A stretch of DNA of 64,000 nt from DASVWZ01 sp963715675 (GTDB lineage Bacteria > Acidobacteriota > Terriglobia > Terriglobales > Acidobacteriaceae), in the NCBI GenBank assembly GCA_963715675.1, contig OY970265.1:1178001-1242000 (forward strand), given 5' to 3'. The notes beneath the pieces are model-generated. The model saw only the letters and a program-made list of their open reading frames with translations, was not told where the DNA came from and did not search any database. Of this stretch, positions 1 through 8,286 are shown one piece after another. Position numbers and translations under genes: made by a program. Numbering within the stretch: the first letter of the stretch is position 1; every line of letters starts with the position of its first letter.

Positions 1-82
1 CCGGGTGTTTCTCGAGTACCAGAAATTCTTCGGCGAGACCCTGAAGCTGGGCAAAGAGATCCTGAAGCAGTTGGCCGGGTAA
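1..82 (+). CDS. C-terminal end of an unidentified gene
   Basis: An open frame enters from the left edge and stops at TAA 80-82. The last 26 residues include EYQKFFGETLKLGKEIL and end in KQLAG. The segment looks helical and charged. Too little is present to name a family. It lies about 100 bp upstream of proS on the same strand, separated by a perfect palindrome. Confidence 0.5.
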   Translation, partial: RVFLEYQKFFGETLKLGKEILKQLAG

Positions 83-89
83 AGCTGTA

Positions 90-125
90 CACGTGGGGAC
101 AGCCGCCCTCGGCTGTCCCCACGTG
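90..125. repeat. Perfect 16-bp inverted repeat (hairpin)
   Basis: CACGTGGGGACAGCCG (90-105) and its exact complement (110-125) enclose a 4-nt CCCT loop. The hairpin sits 8 bp after the stop of the upstream gene. No T-tract follows, so it is not a classical intrinsic terminator. It could still stop transcription, stabilise the upstream mRNA 3' end, or be a small dispersed palindrome. Confidence 0.7.
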
Positions 126-182
126 GTTCGTCTCTGCAATCATTTACAATATTCCTTCCTCAGCTACTCAGGACTCATCACT

Positions 183-1975
183 ATGCATCGCTGGTCGGAA
201 CTGTTTATTCCTACGCTGCGCGAGGCTCCGGCGGACGCCGAAGTCGCCAGCCACAAGTTTCTGGTGCGGGCGGGCTACATTCGCCAGTTGGCCGCCGGAA
301 TCTACTCGTATCTCTTCTTCGGGCAGCGCTCGTTCAACAAGATCATGGGAATTGTCCGCGAGGAAATGGACAAGATTGGCCAGGAGTTCTATTTGCCGGC
401 CCTGCATCCTCGCGAGATCTGGGAGGCGAGCGGGCGCTGGCCGGTCATGGGCGAAAACCTGTTCCGCCTGAAGGACCGCAAGGGCGCCGATCTTTGTCTG
501 GGCATGACGGAGGAAGAAGTCATGACCGAGATCGCCCGCAAGGAGCTGCGCAGTTACAAGCAACTGCCGCAGATCTGGTATCAGATTGCGCCCAAATTCC
601 GCGATGAGCCTCGTCCCAAGTCCGGTCTGCTGCGGGTGCGCCAGTTCATGATGAAGGATTCCTATTCCTTCGACATCGACGGGGCCGGCCTCGACGTGTC
701 CTACCTCAAGCACTATGACGCTTATTGCCGCATCTTCGACCGCTGCGGGTTGAAGTATGTGGTGGTGGAGGCAGACTCGGGCGCCATGGGCGGATCCCAG
801 TCGCACGAGTTCATGGTGCGCACCCCGCGGGCGAAGATCAGGTGGTAAGTTGCGCCAGTTGCAACTACGCCGCGAACATGGAGAAGGCGAGTTCAAAGCT
901 CGACGCAGTCGAGGACCTGGCGCCGGAGGGGAATGGCAAGCCTCTCGAAGTACACACGCCAGGTCAGAAAACGATTGAGAATGTCGCGCGCTTTCTTGGC
1001 GTGAACCCAGAACAGACAATCAAAACGCTGATATTCACAGCGCATAAGTATCGAGGAGAGCAGGCACCTGCCTCCATCCGTGGTGCGGTCGGTCATCAGC
1101 GGGTGATGGTTCTGCTGCGCGGTGATCACCGGTTGAACGAGTCTAAGTTGGCGACTTTCTTAGGGCCCAAGGGCTGGGATCTTTTTTATCCCACTGAGGA
1201 AGATGTGATCGAACGGGAGTTCAACGCGCCGATTGGCTTTCTTGGACCCGTGGATCTCAAGTGGACCCCGAGCGACGTGCAGCAAGAACCACTGATCATT
1301 GTCCTTGACAAGGCCCTGCAAGGCCGCAAGAACCTGATCTCCGGGGCTAATAAAGAGGACTATCACCTCAAGAACGTGACGCCGGAGCAGGATTTTCACG
1401 CCACCGCCTACGCCGATCTGCGCAGTGTGACGGCGGGCGAAGCCTGTACCAACTGCGGCGGGCTCCTGCAGATCGACACCGCGGTGGAAGTCGGCCACAT
1501 TTTCAAGTTGGGCTACAAGTATTCTCAGTCCATGGGCGCCCGGGTTCTGGACCGCCATGGCAAGGAAGTTACCCCGATTATGGGTAGCTACGGCATCGGG
1601 ATCGAGCGGATCCTGACGGCTTCCATCGAACAGAACCACGACGAGAACGGCTTCTGGCTCCCCCCGCAGATCGCGCCGTTTGAAATTGTGGTTACCCCAA
1701 CCAACACCTCCGACGAGAAGCTATTGAATACTGCCATTGACATCGCCCACCGTCTCGAGTCCGCCGGCTACGAGGTGTTACTAGACGACCGGGACGAACG
1801 GCCGGGGGTAAAGTTCAAAGACGCTGACCTGGTGGGCATTCCCTTTCGTGTCAACGTGGGGAAGAAGGTTACCGAAGGTACTGTGGAAGTGGTTCAGCGC
1901 TCGACTCGCCAAATGCAGGATGCTAGCATCAGCGCAATAACCGATTACTTTGAGTCTTTGGCCCCGGTGCGCTGA
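183..1975 (+). CDS. proS: Prolyl-tRNA synthetase, with an apparent -1 frameshift
   Basis: Class II aminoacyl-tRNA synthetase that charges tRNA-Pro. About 597 codons, the normal length of the bacterial type with an editing insertion. Residues 1-215 hold the catalytic N-half (TEEEVMTEIARKEL, then RDEPRPKSGLLRVRQFMMKD). A YbaK-like editing domain spans about 240-390. Motif 3 (GSYGIGIERIL) is near residue 468 and the anticodon-binding domain begins near 496. The reading frame breaks in the C-run at 823-826: in frame, HEFMVRTPRAKIRW reaches a stop at 848, while the other frame gives AGEDQVVSCASC and continues to 1975. One missing C restores a single intact protein. Because the enzyme is normally essential and the rest is well conserved, I favour a homopolymer sequencing or assembly error over a true pseudogene. 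Start is the ATG at 183. Confidence 0.93.
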
Positions 1976-2013
1976 AATCTCCGCTTGCGCGCTGGGAACT
2001 GGGAGCGCATGCG

Positions 2014-2370
2014 ATGGGCACAATCAAACTGATCTTCGGCATCTTGGTAATTGGCGGCGGAATCTATCTTGGGGTGGAGTTGATTCCGGTTTACTACGCG
2101 AACTACGAGTTTGCCGATGTGGTCAAGACCGAGGCCACCCTGCAGACCTACACCACGAAACCAGAGGCTGAGATTCAGGACACCATCTACAAGAAGGCAC
2201 GGGAGTTGGACATTCCCCTGGAGAAGGAACACATCCGGGTGCGGCGCACCGGTTCACAAGGCACGGGCACTCTCACCATCGAAGCCCCTTACACCGTGCA
2301 CGTTGAAATACCCGGGTATCCCCTGGATTTGCATTTCGATCCCTCTACGCTGAACAAGAGCCCCTTCTGA
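2014..2370 (+). CDS. Small membrane-anchored protein, DUF4845-like
   Basis: 118 residues. One N-terminal membrane segment (about 4-22, IKLIFGILVIGGGIYLGVEL) is followed by a small soluble domain. The layout (TM helix, then YYANYEFADVV and a helix-strand domain of about 90 residues) resembles small DUF4845-type proteins. That assignment is from memory of the fold pattern only. It starts 39 bp after proS on the same strand with a GGAG ahead of the ATG, so it may be cotranscribed. No catalytic motif is visible. Confidence 0.7.
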   Translation: MGTIKLIFGILVIGGGIYLGVELIPVYYANYEFADVVKTEATLQTYTTKPEAEIQDTIYKKARELDIPLEKEHIRVRRTGSQGTGTLTIEAPYTVHVEIPGYPLDLHFDPSTLNKSPF

Positions 2371-2573
2371 TACCGCGGCATCCCGGAAGCTGATTTAGAA
2401 TGTGACTCGGAGTCAGTTCCCAAGGTACGCGCTTTTTCATAATGCGGGAGCGAATCGCTCGGGCATGGCGCTGACCATGGGGATCCTCTCCGGAAAACCC
2501 ATTTCTGTGCACGATCATCGGACTCGGATTGGGTAGGGTGTGGTCTCGGTGTGGTTGAGATTCGTCAACTAAC

Positions 2574-5183
2574 GTGGCTATCAAAATAAGGATCCCGAAG
2601 AGAAATGCGACCGCCAAGGGCGCAAAGGGAACGGCCGCGCGCGATCCCGTCTTGCGCATTGCGTTTGCGGTTTTTGTGGTGCTGGCAATCGTCGTCACCG
2701 GTGCATTTTCCTATTACTACATCAAGTACGACCGGATCGTGGAACGACGATTTAAAGGCCCGGTCTTCAGTAATTCCGCGAAGATTTACGCGATTCCGCC
2801 AACCGTGAAGGTCGGTGAAAAAGTCGGTGTTCGTGAAATTGCCGGATGGCTGCGCCACGCCGGTTATTCCGAAGACGCCAGCTCCCAGTTCGGCAGCTAT
2901 CGCCAATCGAGTGGCGGCATCGAGGTGCGGCCGGGGCCGCAGTCCTATCACAGCCCGGAGCCGGCGACGATTCACGTGCAAGACGGATACGTGACCAGCA
3001 TTACCGGGCGCTCTGGCGAACTCGAGGCCTATGAGCTTGAGCCGGAGATGATCACAGCGTTGTTTGATGAGCAGCGTTCCAAGCGACAGGTGCTGCGGTA
3101 CGACCAGATTCCCCGGATGATGGTGGACGCGGTGCTGGCCATCGAAGATCGCCGCTTCTTTCAGCACGGCGGCATCAATTTCGTCCGCATGGGCGAAGCC
3201 GCATGGATCGATTTCATGCACATCCGACAGCAGCAGGGCGGATCGACCCTGACCATGCAGCTCTCACGGGGCTTTTTCCTGACTCCGGAAAAGACGGTCA
3301 AGCGCAAGCTGATCGAAATGCTGATTGCCGAGCAACTGGAACAGAAGTTCACCAAACAGCAGATTTTCGAGTTTTACGCCAACTGGGTTGACCTGGGTCA
3401 GCGCGGATCGTTTGCCATCAGCGGTTTTGGGGAAGCATCGCGGGCATACTTCGACAAGGATCTGAAAGATATCAGCTTGCCGGAAGCGGCTCTACTTGCG
3501 GGGATCATCCAGCGGCCAAGCTATCTCTCCCCCTATCGCCATCCCGAGCGTGCCCTGGAACGCCGCAACCTGGTCCTGGACAGCATGGTCGAAACCCATG
3601 CCATTTCCAAAGCCGACGCGGAAAAAGCCAAGGCCACACCGCTCAAGCTGGCGCCGCCCAATGTAGAAGCCAGCGATGCCCCGTACTTCGTCGACCTGGT
3701 CCGGGACAACCTGATCAGCAAGATGAACGAGCGCGACTTGAATGATCAGTCCTACCGCATTTACACCACGCTTGACCCTGATCTGCAGCGCGCGGCGGCG
3801 CAAGCCGTCGAGATGGGCGTCAAGCTTGTCGACGACCAAGTCAACAAGCGGCGCACCAAGCGCATCCTGGTCGGCAAGAAGTACGAAACCAAAGTCGAGC
3901 CGGGACCGCAAGCGCAGGTGGCACTGGTTGCCATGAATCCGCACACCGGCCAGGTGCTGGCTCTGGTAGGGGGGCGGAACTATAGTTTCAGCCAGCTCAA
4001 CCACGCCGTGGCCAAGCGGCCGACCGGGTCCATTTTCAAGCCTTTTGTTTACGCCGCCGCCATCAACACCGCGGTCGACGGCGGGAATCCCGTGCTCACA
4101 CCCGCTTCCATGGTCACGGATCAGCCCACCACATTTGCTTACGGCGATCAGATCTACGAGCCGCGGAATTACAAAGAGGAATACCACGGTGAGGTTACCG
4201 CCCGCTATGCGCTGGCCTTGTCCTTGAACAATGCCACGGTCAAGCTGGCCGAAGAAGTGGGCTACGACAAGGTTGCCAACCTTGCCCGCTCCGCCGGCAT
4301 CGCATCCGTAAAAGCTACTCCGGCCATGGCGCTCGGCGCCTACGACGCTACTCCGCTGGATATGGCTGCGGCATACACCGTATTCGCCAATGGAGGGACC
4401 CGCATTTCACCTATTCTGGTCAACTCGGTTCGCAATTCCATGGGCGACATGATCATGGATTTCAAGTCCGAGCATCGCCAGGTTCTTGACCCGCGTGTGG
4501 CCTACGTGATGACCAACATGATGGAAGGGGTGTTGAATTTCGGGACGGCCTACGAAGTGCGCCAGCGCGGCTTCACGGCTCCCGCGGCCGGAAAGACGGG
4601 CACCTCGCACGATGGCTGGTTTGCCGGATACACCAGCAATCTTCTATGCGTCGTCTGGGTTGGCTTCGACGATTATAGTGACATCCATCTGAGCGGAGCG
4701 CAGACCGCCGCACCCATCTGGGCAGAGTTCATGAAGAAGGCGGTCGAGCTTCCACGGTATGCGGATGTGAAACCCTTTACCCAGCCTCCCGGGGTAGTCG
4801 ACGTACAACTGGACAAGGCCACGAACCTACTGGCAACGCCCGCGTGCCCAGAGACTTACACCGCAACCTTCATTGCCGGTACGGAGCCGAACCAGACTTG
4901 CGACCACCCGACCGGCGTAAAAGGATTCTTCTCCCGCATGTTTGGCATGGGCACTGACAAGGTTCTTCCGCCCCCAGCCCAGGCGCAGAGCAGCGTTCCA
5001 CGTCCTCCCAATCCACCGCTGCGGGCTGAGGCGAGCCCGCGTTCCCAGGATGCCGCCGACTCCGGGCAGGATCCTAAGAAGAAGAAGGGGTTTCTTGGAA
5101 AAATCGCAGGTATCTTTAAAGACGACAAGTCGTCTAACCCATCGTCCAAACCACCGGCGGAGCAAGGGGCCGCGCCTCACTGA
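2574..5183 (+). CDS. Bifunctional class A penicillin-binding protein (PBP1A/1B type)
   Basis: Peptidoglycan glycosyltransferase/transpeptidase of 869 residues acting in the periplasm. A basic N-terminus is followed by a membrane anchor (about 28-50). A UB2H-like region (about 75-160) resembles PBP1B. The GT51 domain has the EDRRFFQHGG motif at about 188 and GGSTLTMQL about 30 residues later. The transpeptidase domain has SIFK (Ser about 486), SLNN (about 550) and KTGT (about 673), so all three active-site motifs are intact. The last 120 residues are a proline- and lysine-rich tail. The start is GTG at 2574. About 200 bp upstream is noncoding. No division partner gene is adjacent. Confidence 0.94.
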   Translation: MAIKIRIPKRNATAKGAKGTAARDPVLRIAFAVFVVLAIVVTGAFSYYYIKYDRIVERRFKGPVFSNSAKIYAIPPTVKVGEKVGVREIAGWLRHAGYSEDASSQFGSYRQSSGGIEVRPGPQSYHSPEPATIHVQDGYVTSITGRSGELEAYELEPEMITALFDEQRSKRQVLRYDQIPRMMVDAVLAIEDRRFFQHGGINFVRMGEAAWIDFMHIRQQQGGSTLTMQLSRGFFLTPEKTVKRKLIEMLIAEQLEQKFTKQQIFEFYANWVDLGQRGSFAISGFGEASRAYFDKDLKDISLPEAALLAGIIQRPSYLSPYRHPERALERRNLVLDSMVETHAISKADAEKAKATPLKLAPPNVEASDAPYFVDLVRDNLISKMNERDLNDQSYRIYTTLDPDLQRAAAQAVEMGVKLVDDQVNKRRTKRILVGKKYETKVEPGPQAQVALVAMNPHTGQVLALVGGRNYSFSQLNHAVAKRPTGSIFKPFVYAAAINTAVDGGNPVLTPASMVTDQPTTFAYGDQIYEPRNYKEEYHGEVTARYALALSLNNATVKLAEEVGYDKVANLARSAGIASVKATPAMALGAYDATPLDMAAAYTVFANGGTRISPILVNSVRNSMGDMIMDFKSEHRQVLDPRVAYVMTNMMEGVLNFGTAYEVRQRGFTAPAAGKTGTSHDGWFAGYTSNLLCVVWVGFDDYSDIHLSGAQTAAPIWAEFMKKAVELPRYADVKPFTQPPGVVDVQLDKATNLLATPACPETYTATFIAGTEPNQTCDHPTGVKGFFSRMFGMGTDKVLPPPAQAQSSVPRPPNPPLRAEASPRSQDAADSGQDPKKKKGFLGKIAGIFKDDKSSNPSSKPPAEQGAAPH

Positions 5184-5249
5184 TGCGGTTTGGTGAGAAA
5201 GGCGTATCATAAACCAACACTCTTGGCTGCCTGTTCAGGAGGTAAACTC

Positions 5250-6077
5250 ATGCTGCCTCACATGATCCCGGTGCTCATGCTGTCCCTGGTTTCGTTTTCT
5301 GACGGTCCCGTCATTGGCCCCGGTTTTCAAGATCACACCTCGTCTGCGGAACAGGTTCGGGTCAATCCTCCGGGATTGCGTCACGCCGAACCGCCGCCAC
5401 CCGGCGCCACCATTGAAGAACTGGAAAACCGCGGCGATCAACTGCGCCAGGAAAAGGCCTATACGGATGCCCTCGATTACTACCGCGCTGCCATCCACAA
5501 GGATCGGCGCATTGCCCGCCTCTACAACAAGGCAGGCATCGCGGAACTGATGATTCAGCGCTACAGGGATAGCCAGAAGGATTTCGAGCATGCCATCAAG
5601 CTCGACCACAAACTGGCCGATGCCTGCAACAATTTGGGCGTGATCTACTACCAGGAGAAGAAGTATCCCAAGGCGATCGACGAATATGAAAAGGCCATTC
5701 AGTTACGCGCGGATTCGGCATCGTTCTTCAGCAACCTAGGCGCAGCCTACTACATGAAGAAGGATTGGGACCTGGCAGCTCAGGCTTATGGCCACGCTCT
5801 GCAACTCGATCCGGACATCTTCGGACGTCTCTCGCACAGCGGAGTGACCGCCCAACTGCCCTCGCCGGAGGACCGTGCCCGCTTCGACTACCTGGTGGCT
5901 AAGCTGTATGCCAAGCAGGGCGACTCCGATCGGTCGTTAAACTATCTTCGCCGCTGCCTGGAGGAGGGATACAAGGGCATTGCCGACGTTTACAAAGATC
6001 CAGAGTTCACCAGCCTGCGCAAAGACGCGCGTTTTGACCAGTTGATGGCCAATAAGCCGCCGGCGATTCCGGAATAG
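5250..6077 (+). CDS. Secreted TPR-repeat protein
   Basis: 275 residues. The ATG at 5250 follows an AGGAGGT ribosome-binding site (from 5237), which decides the start over an upstream in-frame codon. An N-terminal signal peptide (LPHMIPVLMLSLVSFSDG) precedes at least four tetratricopeptide units between about 60 and 190, with signatures such as ACNNLGVIYYQEKKYPKAI and SNLGAAYYMKKDWDLAAQAY. The C-terminal 80 residues are helical. TPR proteins mediate protein-protein contacts and the partner is unknown. It follows the PBP gene closely on the same strand, so an envelope role is a reasonable inference. Confidence 0.88.
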   Translation: MLPHMIPVLMLSLVSFSDGPVIGPGFQDHTSSAEQVRVNPPGLRHAEPPPPGATIEELENRGDQLRQEKAYTDALDYYRAAIHKDRRIARLYNKAGIAELMIQRYRDSQKDFEHAIKLDHKLADACNNLGVIYYQEKKYPKAIDEYEKAIQLRADSASFFSNLGAAYYMKKDWDLAAQAYGHALQLDPDIFGRLSHSGVTAQLPSPEDRARFDYLVAKLYAKQGDSDRSLNYLRRCLEEGYKGIADVYKDPEFTSLRKDARFDQLMANKPPAIPE

Positions 6078-6137
6078 ATTGTGTTGTCTCAGCGACTTGC
6101 AAGAATCATGAAATATTTGTGCATGCCCCCGCAACTT

Positions 6138-6167
6138 TTGCGAAAACAGGGGTTCAAACTATTTAAT
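6138..6167 (+). promoter_or_regulatory. Predicted sigma-70 promoter of a short transcript
   Basis: TTGCGA at 6138-6143 is followed after 16-18 bp by the AT-rich stretch TATTTAATAG (6160-6169), in an otherwise GC-rich region. It points to a 19-codon frame and an intrinsic terminator about 40-100 bp downstream. The prediction is from consensus matching only. Confidence 0.45.
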
Positions 6168-6203
6168 AGCCTCCTGAAAACGTAGGTTGAGTAAGGAGAA
6201 GCA

Positions 6204-6263
6204 ATGGCTCATCGGCTGTCGACCCGAGCACGCCCCAAGCAGACAGCCGGTGAGTTTTTTTAG
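6204..6263 (+). CDS. Possible 19-residue microprotein or leader peptide
   Basis: The frame reads MAHRLSTRARPKQTAGEFF and stops at TAG 6261-6263. An AAGGAG box lies about 7 bp before the ATG and a promoter-like sequence 40 bp further up. The peptide is very basic in its first two thirds. Its 3' half coincides with the terminator hairpin, so ribosome position could affect terminator folding, as in attenuators. No plus-strand gene follows within reach: the next gene, kdsC, is convergent. It may be a free-standing small gene, a leader whose target was lost, or chance. Confidence 0.35.
   Translation: MAHRLSTRARPKQTAGEFF
6208..6261 (+). terminator. Intrinsic terminator hairpin
   Basis: CTCATCGGCTGTC (6208-6220) pairs with GACAGCCGGTGAG (6242-6254) with one G-U pair. 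The loop is 21 nt and seven T follow. It could end both the TPR gene transcript and the short transcript starting near 6170. Confidence 0.75.
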
Positions 6264-6312
6264 CAATTGGCAGGTATCATTTAGCGAGAGGCCAAAAGCT
6301 CAAGGCCAAGTA

Positions 6313-6951
6313 CTACGAGCTGCCCTTCGGACTTCTCTCGCAGATATACTCGCTGACCACCCGCTTCCATTTGCCTTGAGCTTTCAGGACGAATTCGACC
6401 GCGTCCCGCAAGGCCCCGTCGCCTCCGCTGTGCGGAGTTACGTAATGGGCGTCTTTCTTGACTTCCTCGCGAGCGTTTGCTACGGCAATTGCCAGGCCGC
6501 AATTTCGCATCACCGGCAGATCAATCACGTCGTCGCCCACGAACGCAGCTTCGGCAGAGCGGATTCCTTCCTGTCGCAGGATTTCTTCGAACACCGTCAG
6601 CTTGTCCTGAATTCCCTGACGAACATATTCCAGCTTGAGATCGCGGGCGCGGAGGGCAACGGTTTCGGAGATGCGTTTGGTGATCAGCCCGGTCTTGATG
6701 CCCGCCAACCGGGCCAGCGAGATCGCGGTGCCGTCATGAGCGTGAAATCCTTTGGCCTCGATCATGGTCTGGCTGTGCAACCCGAAGCCGCCCAGTCCGC
6801 CATGTTTCGCGGATTGGTCCTGCACCGTCTGCTGAATTCCAGCCGGTGCCGGAAAGATGAACAGCTTGCCGTCGGTGAGAACGCCGTCCACGTCGAAGAG
6901 CAGAAGTTTGATTTTCTTGGCGCGAAGCCTTGCGGATTGTGATTTGGCCAT
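6313..6951 (-). CDS. kdsC: KdsC-like HAD phosphatase (KDO-8-phosphate phosphatase)
   Basis: 212 residues, HAD superfamily subclass without a cap. The nucleophile motif is FDVDGVLTDG (Asp20, Asp22 from the ATG at 6951). GIKTGLITKR is motif II, a Lys lies in the QGIQDKL region, and GDDVIDLPVM is motif III/IV. Family members hydrolyse 3-deoxy-D-manno-octulosonate 8-phosphate in lipopolysaccharide KDO synthesis. The protein is slightly longer than typical KdsC, with an N-terminal basic extension and about 25 extra residues at the C-terminus. The ATG at 6951 is preferred because the longer frame begins with low-complexity residues. No kdsA or kdsB gene is adjacent. A close HAD phosphatase of other specificity cannot be excluded. 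Confidence 0.85.
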   Translation of the reverse strand: MAKSQSARLRAKKIKLLLFDVDGVLTDGKLFIFPAPAGIQQTVQDQSAKHGGLGGFGLHSQTMIEAKGFHAHDGTAISLARLAGIKTGLITKRISETVALRARDLKLEYVRQGIQDKLTVFEEILRQEGIRSAEAAFVGDDVIDLPVMRNCGLAIAVANAREEVKKDAHYVTPHSGGDGALRDAVEFVLKAQGKWKRVVSEYICERSPKGSS

Positions 6952-7115
6952 CAGGGCGATTTTAGCATTGGAGCCGTCAGCTATCAGCTTTCGGCTCTCA
7001 GCTTTGGGTTTGGGTGCCAGTCCATGGGAGATGCAGAACTGGAAGAGCGACGGTCCACGGGGGCACAGCCGCCCCCGGCTGGCAGGCAGAGCGAAGCTCC
7101 GCAGGCTTCGAAGTT

Positions 7116-7523
7116 TTACGAGGCAATCCACAGAACCTGAACGCGTCGGCCTAGTTTTTCGAAGTCGCGATCGGAGGTAACGAGCACCGCTTCGCGCAAC
7201 TCGGCTAACGCGGCCGCCACGCAGTCAACATATGCAAGCTTATGCAGAGCTTTTATCTCCGCTGCCTTGAGTGCCTGGATGACATCAACCGACACGATCT
7301 GGAGCGGGAAGGGTGACAAGCTTGCCATTGTCTGCCGCGCCTTCTCCTCCCCGCGCCTCTGCCATAGGATGTAGAACACTTCACCCCAGTTCATGACAGA
7401 CATTAGCACCAAGTTTTCCCGGCGGAGCGCCTCATGAAGCAGGCGCTCCACCTTCCGGGACCCAGGTCCTGACTCGACGAAATCCAAGACCGCGTTGGCG
7501 TCAAGCACGTAGGTCTTGCTCAT
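7116..7523 (-). CDS. PIN-domain ribonuclease toxin (VapC-like)
   Basis: 135 residues, the usual VapC length. Acidic active-site residues are in place: Asp8 (YVLDANAVLDF), Glu48 (NWGEVF), Asp100 (AYVDCVAAAL), and Asp118/Asp120 (TSDRDF). Such toxins cleave RNA, often tRNA or rRNA, and are held inactive by a partner antitoxin. The start overlaps the stop of the upstream gene by 4 bp (ATGA), showing translational coupling with that antitoxin candidate. Confidence 0.88.
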   Translation of the reverse strand: MSKTYVLDANAVLDFVESGPGSRKVERLLHEALRRENLVLMSVMNWGEVFYILWQRRGEEKARQTMASLSPFPLQIVSVDVIQALKAAEIKALHKLAYVDCVAAALAELREAVLVTSDRDFEKLGRRVQVLWIAS

Positions 7524-8182
7524 TTCTCCTTCCGGTGCTCACGTTCGCGGGCTTCGACCAGCGAGTCCTCACCCTTACAACAACCGCGCAGGCGGGTAAT
7601 GTAGTCTTCTGTAATGGGTTGCATGACCAGTCGGCCTTGCTCTCGATGAACGCTCACGTGGGTGCCTTCCTGAAGGCCGAGTTCCCGCCGCAAATTCTCC
7701 GGAATCACAAAAGCCCCTCCCGCGCTCACGAAGGATGATGTCGATGCCGATCGGCTCACGCTCAAGTTTGAGGTGAGCGTTTTCTCATCCGCATGTGATC
7801 CCGCTGAGACCGGGATTGACGGCGGTTCTTGATTCGCGTAGACCTTGTCGTACCAGTCGACCAGCGTCTGCCAAGCTGCCGGAAGCGCTGACTTTTCGGG
7901 TGTGACGTCGCCATTGCGGTCTGGGTGGCACCGATCGCCCGCGCGCAGCAATCGTCTTCGGCCTCGTACTGTCTCATACAACATTCGATAGCGCCCTCCG
8001 TTCGGCTTCTTGTTGGCAACACAGTGCCACGAAGCGTGAGGCTGCAGCCCTGGGCGAAAGCCTCCGACGAAATTTTCGCGTATCGCGCGAGATACAATCT
8101 CTTGAACTTCGAAGTCTTCCCTTTCGGGATTTTCCCGGTGCAAAAGGGCCGTCGCGGCCCAGACAGCATCAGCTACTCTCAT
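7520..8182 (-). CDS. Composite antitoxin: N-terminal unknown domain plus AbrB/SpoVT DNA-binding domain
   Basis: 220 residues, far longer than a standard 75-90-residue VapB/AbrB antitoxin. The C-terminal part (about 150-195) is a swapped-hairpin AbrB domain with AFVIPENLRRELGLQEGTHV. The N-terminal 110 residues (starting MRVADAVWAATALLHREN) form a separate winged-helix-like module found alone in other bacteria; I cannot name it with certainty. A linker rich in Ser and Thr joins them. GGAGG precedes the ATG. The next gene is the PIN toxin, overlapping by 4 bp. It probably neutralises the toxin and represses its own promoter at the palindrome just upstream. Confidence 0.75.
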   Translation of the reverse strand: MRVADAVWAATALLHRENPEREDFEVQEIVSRAIRENFVGGFRPGLQPHASWHCVANKKPNGGRYRMLYETVRGRRRLLRAGDRCHPDRNGDVTPEKSALPAAWQTLVDWYDKVYANQEPPSIPVSAGSHADEKTLTSNLSVSRSASTSSFVSAGGAFVIPENLRRELGLQEGTHVSVHREQGRLVMQPITEDYITRLRGCCKGEDSLVEAREREHRKEK

Positions 8183-8197
8183 GGCGAACCTCCTGAT

Positions 8198-8217
8198 CTA
8201 TTGTATACAAACAATAG
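8198..8217. promoter_or_regulatory. Operator-like inverted repeat upstream of the antitoxin
   Basis: CTATTGT (8198-8204) and ACAATAG (8211-8217) are perfect inverted arms with a 6-bp spacer. They lie 16 bp before the antitoxin start and on the other side of the divergent helicase gene. The position fits an autoregulatory site bound by the AbrB-type antitoxin. This is inferred from symmetry and location. Confidence 0.5.
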
Positions 8218-8286
8218 TAATTGTCAAACGAAAACGCAAAGGCGAACATTTTGCGAATCTCGTCTTTTCGTACTAAAATACCGCCA

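Noticed and set aside
823..850. Programmed -1 frameshift in proS
   Set aside because: No slippery heptamer followed by a pseudoknot is visible, and one missing base in a C-run explains the break.
6187..6942. Plus-strand 251-residue frame
   Set aside because: It mirrors kdsC on the other strand, which has clear HAD motifs. The plus-strand frame has none.
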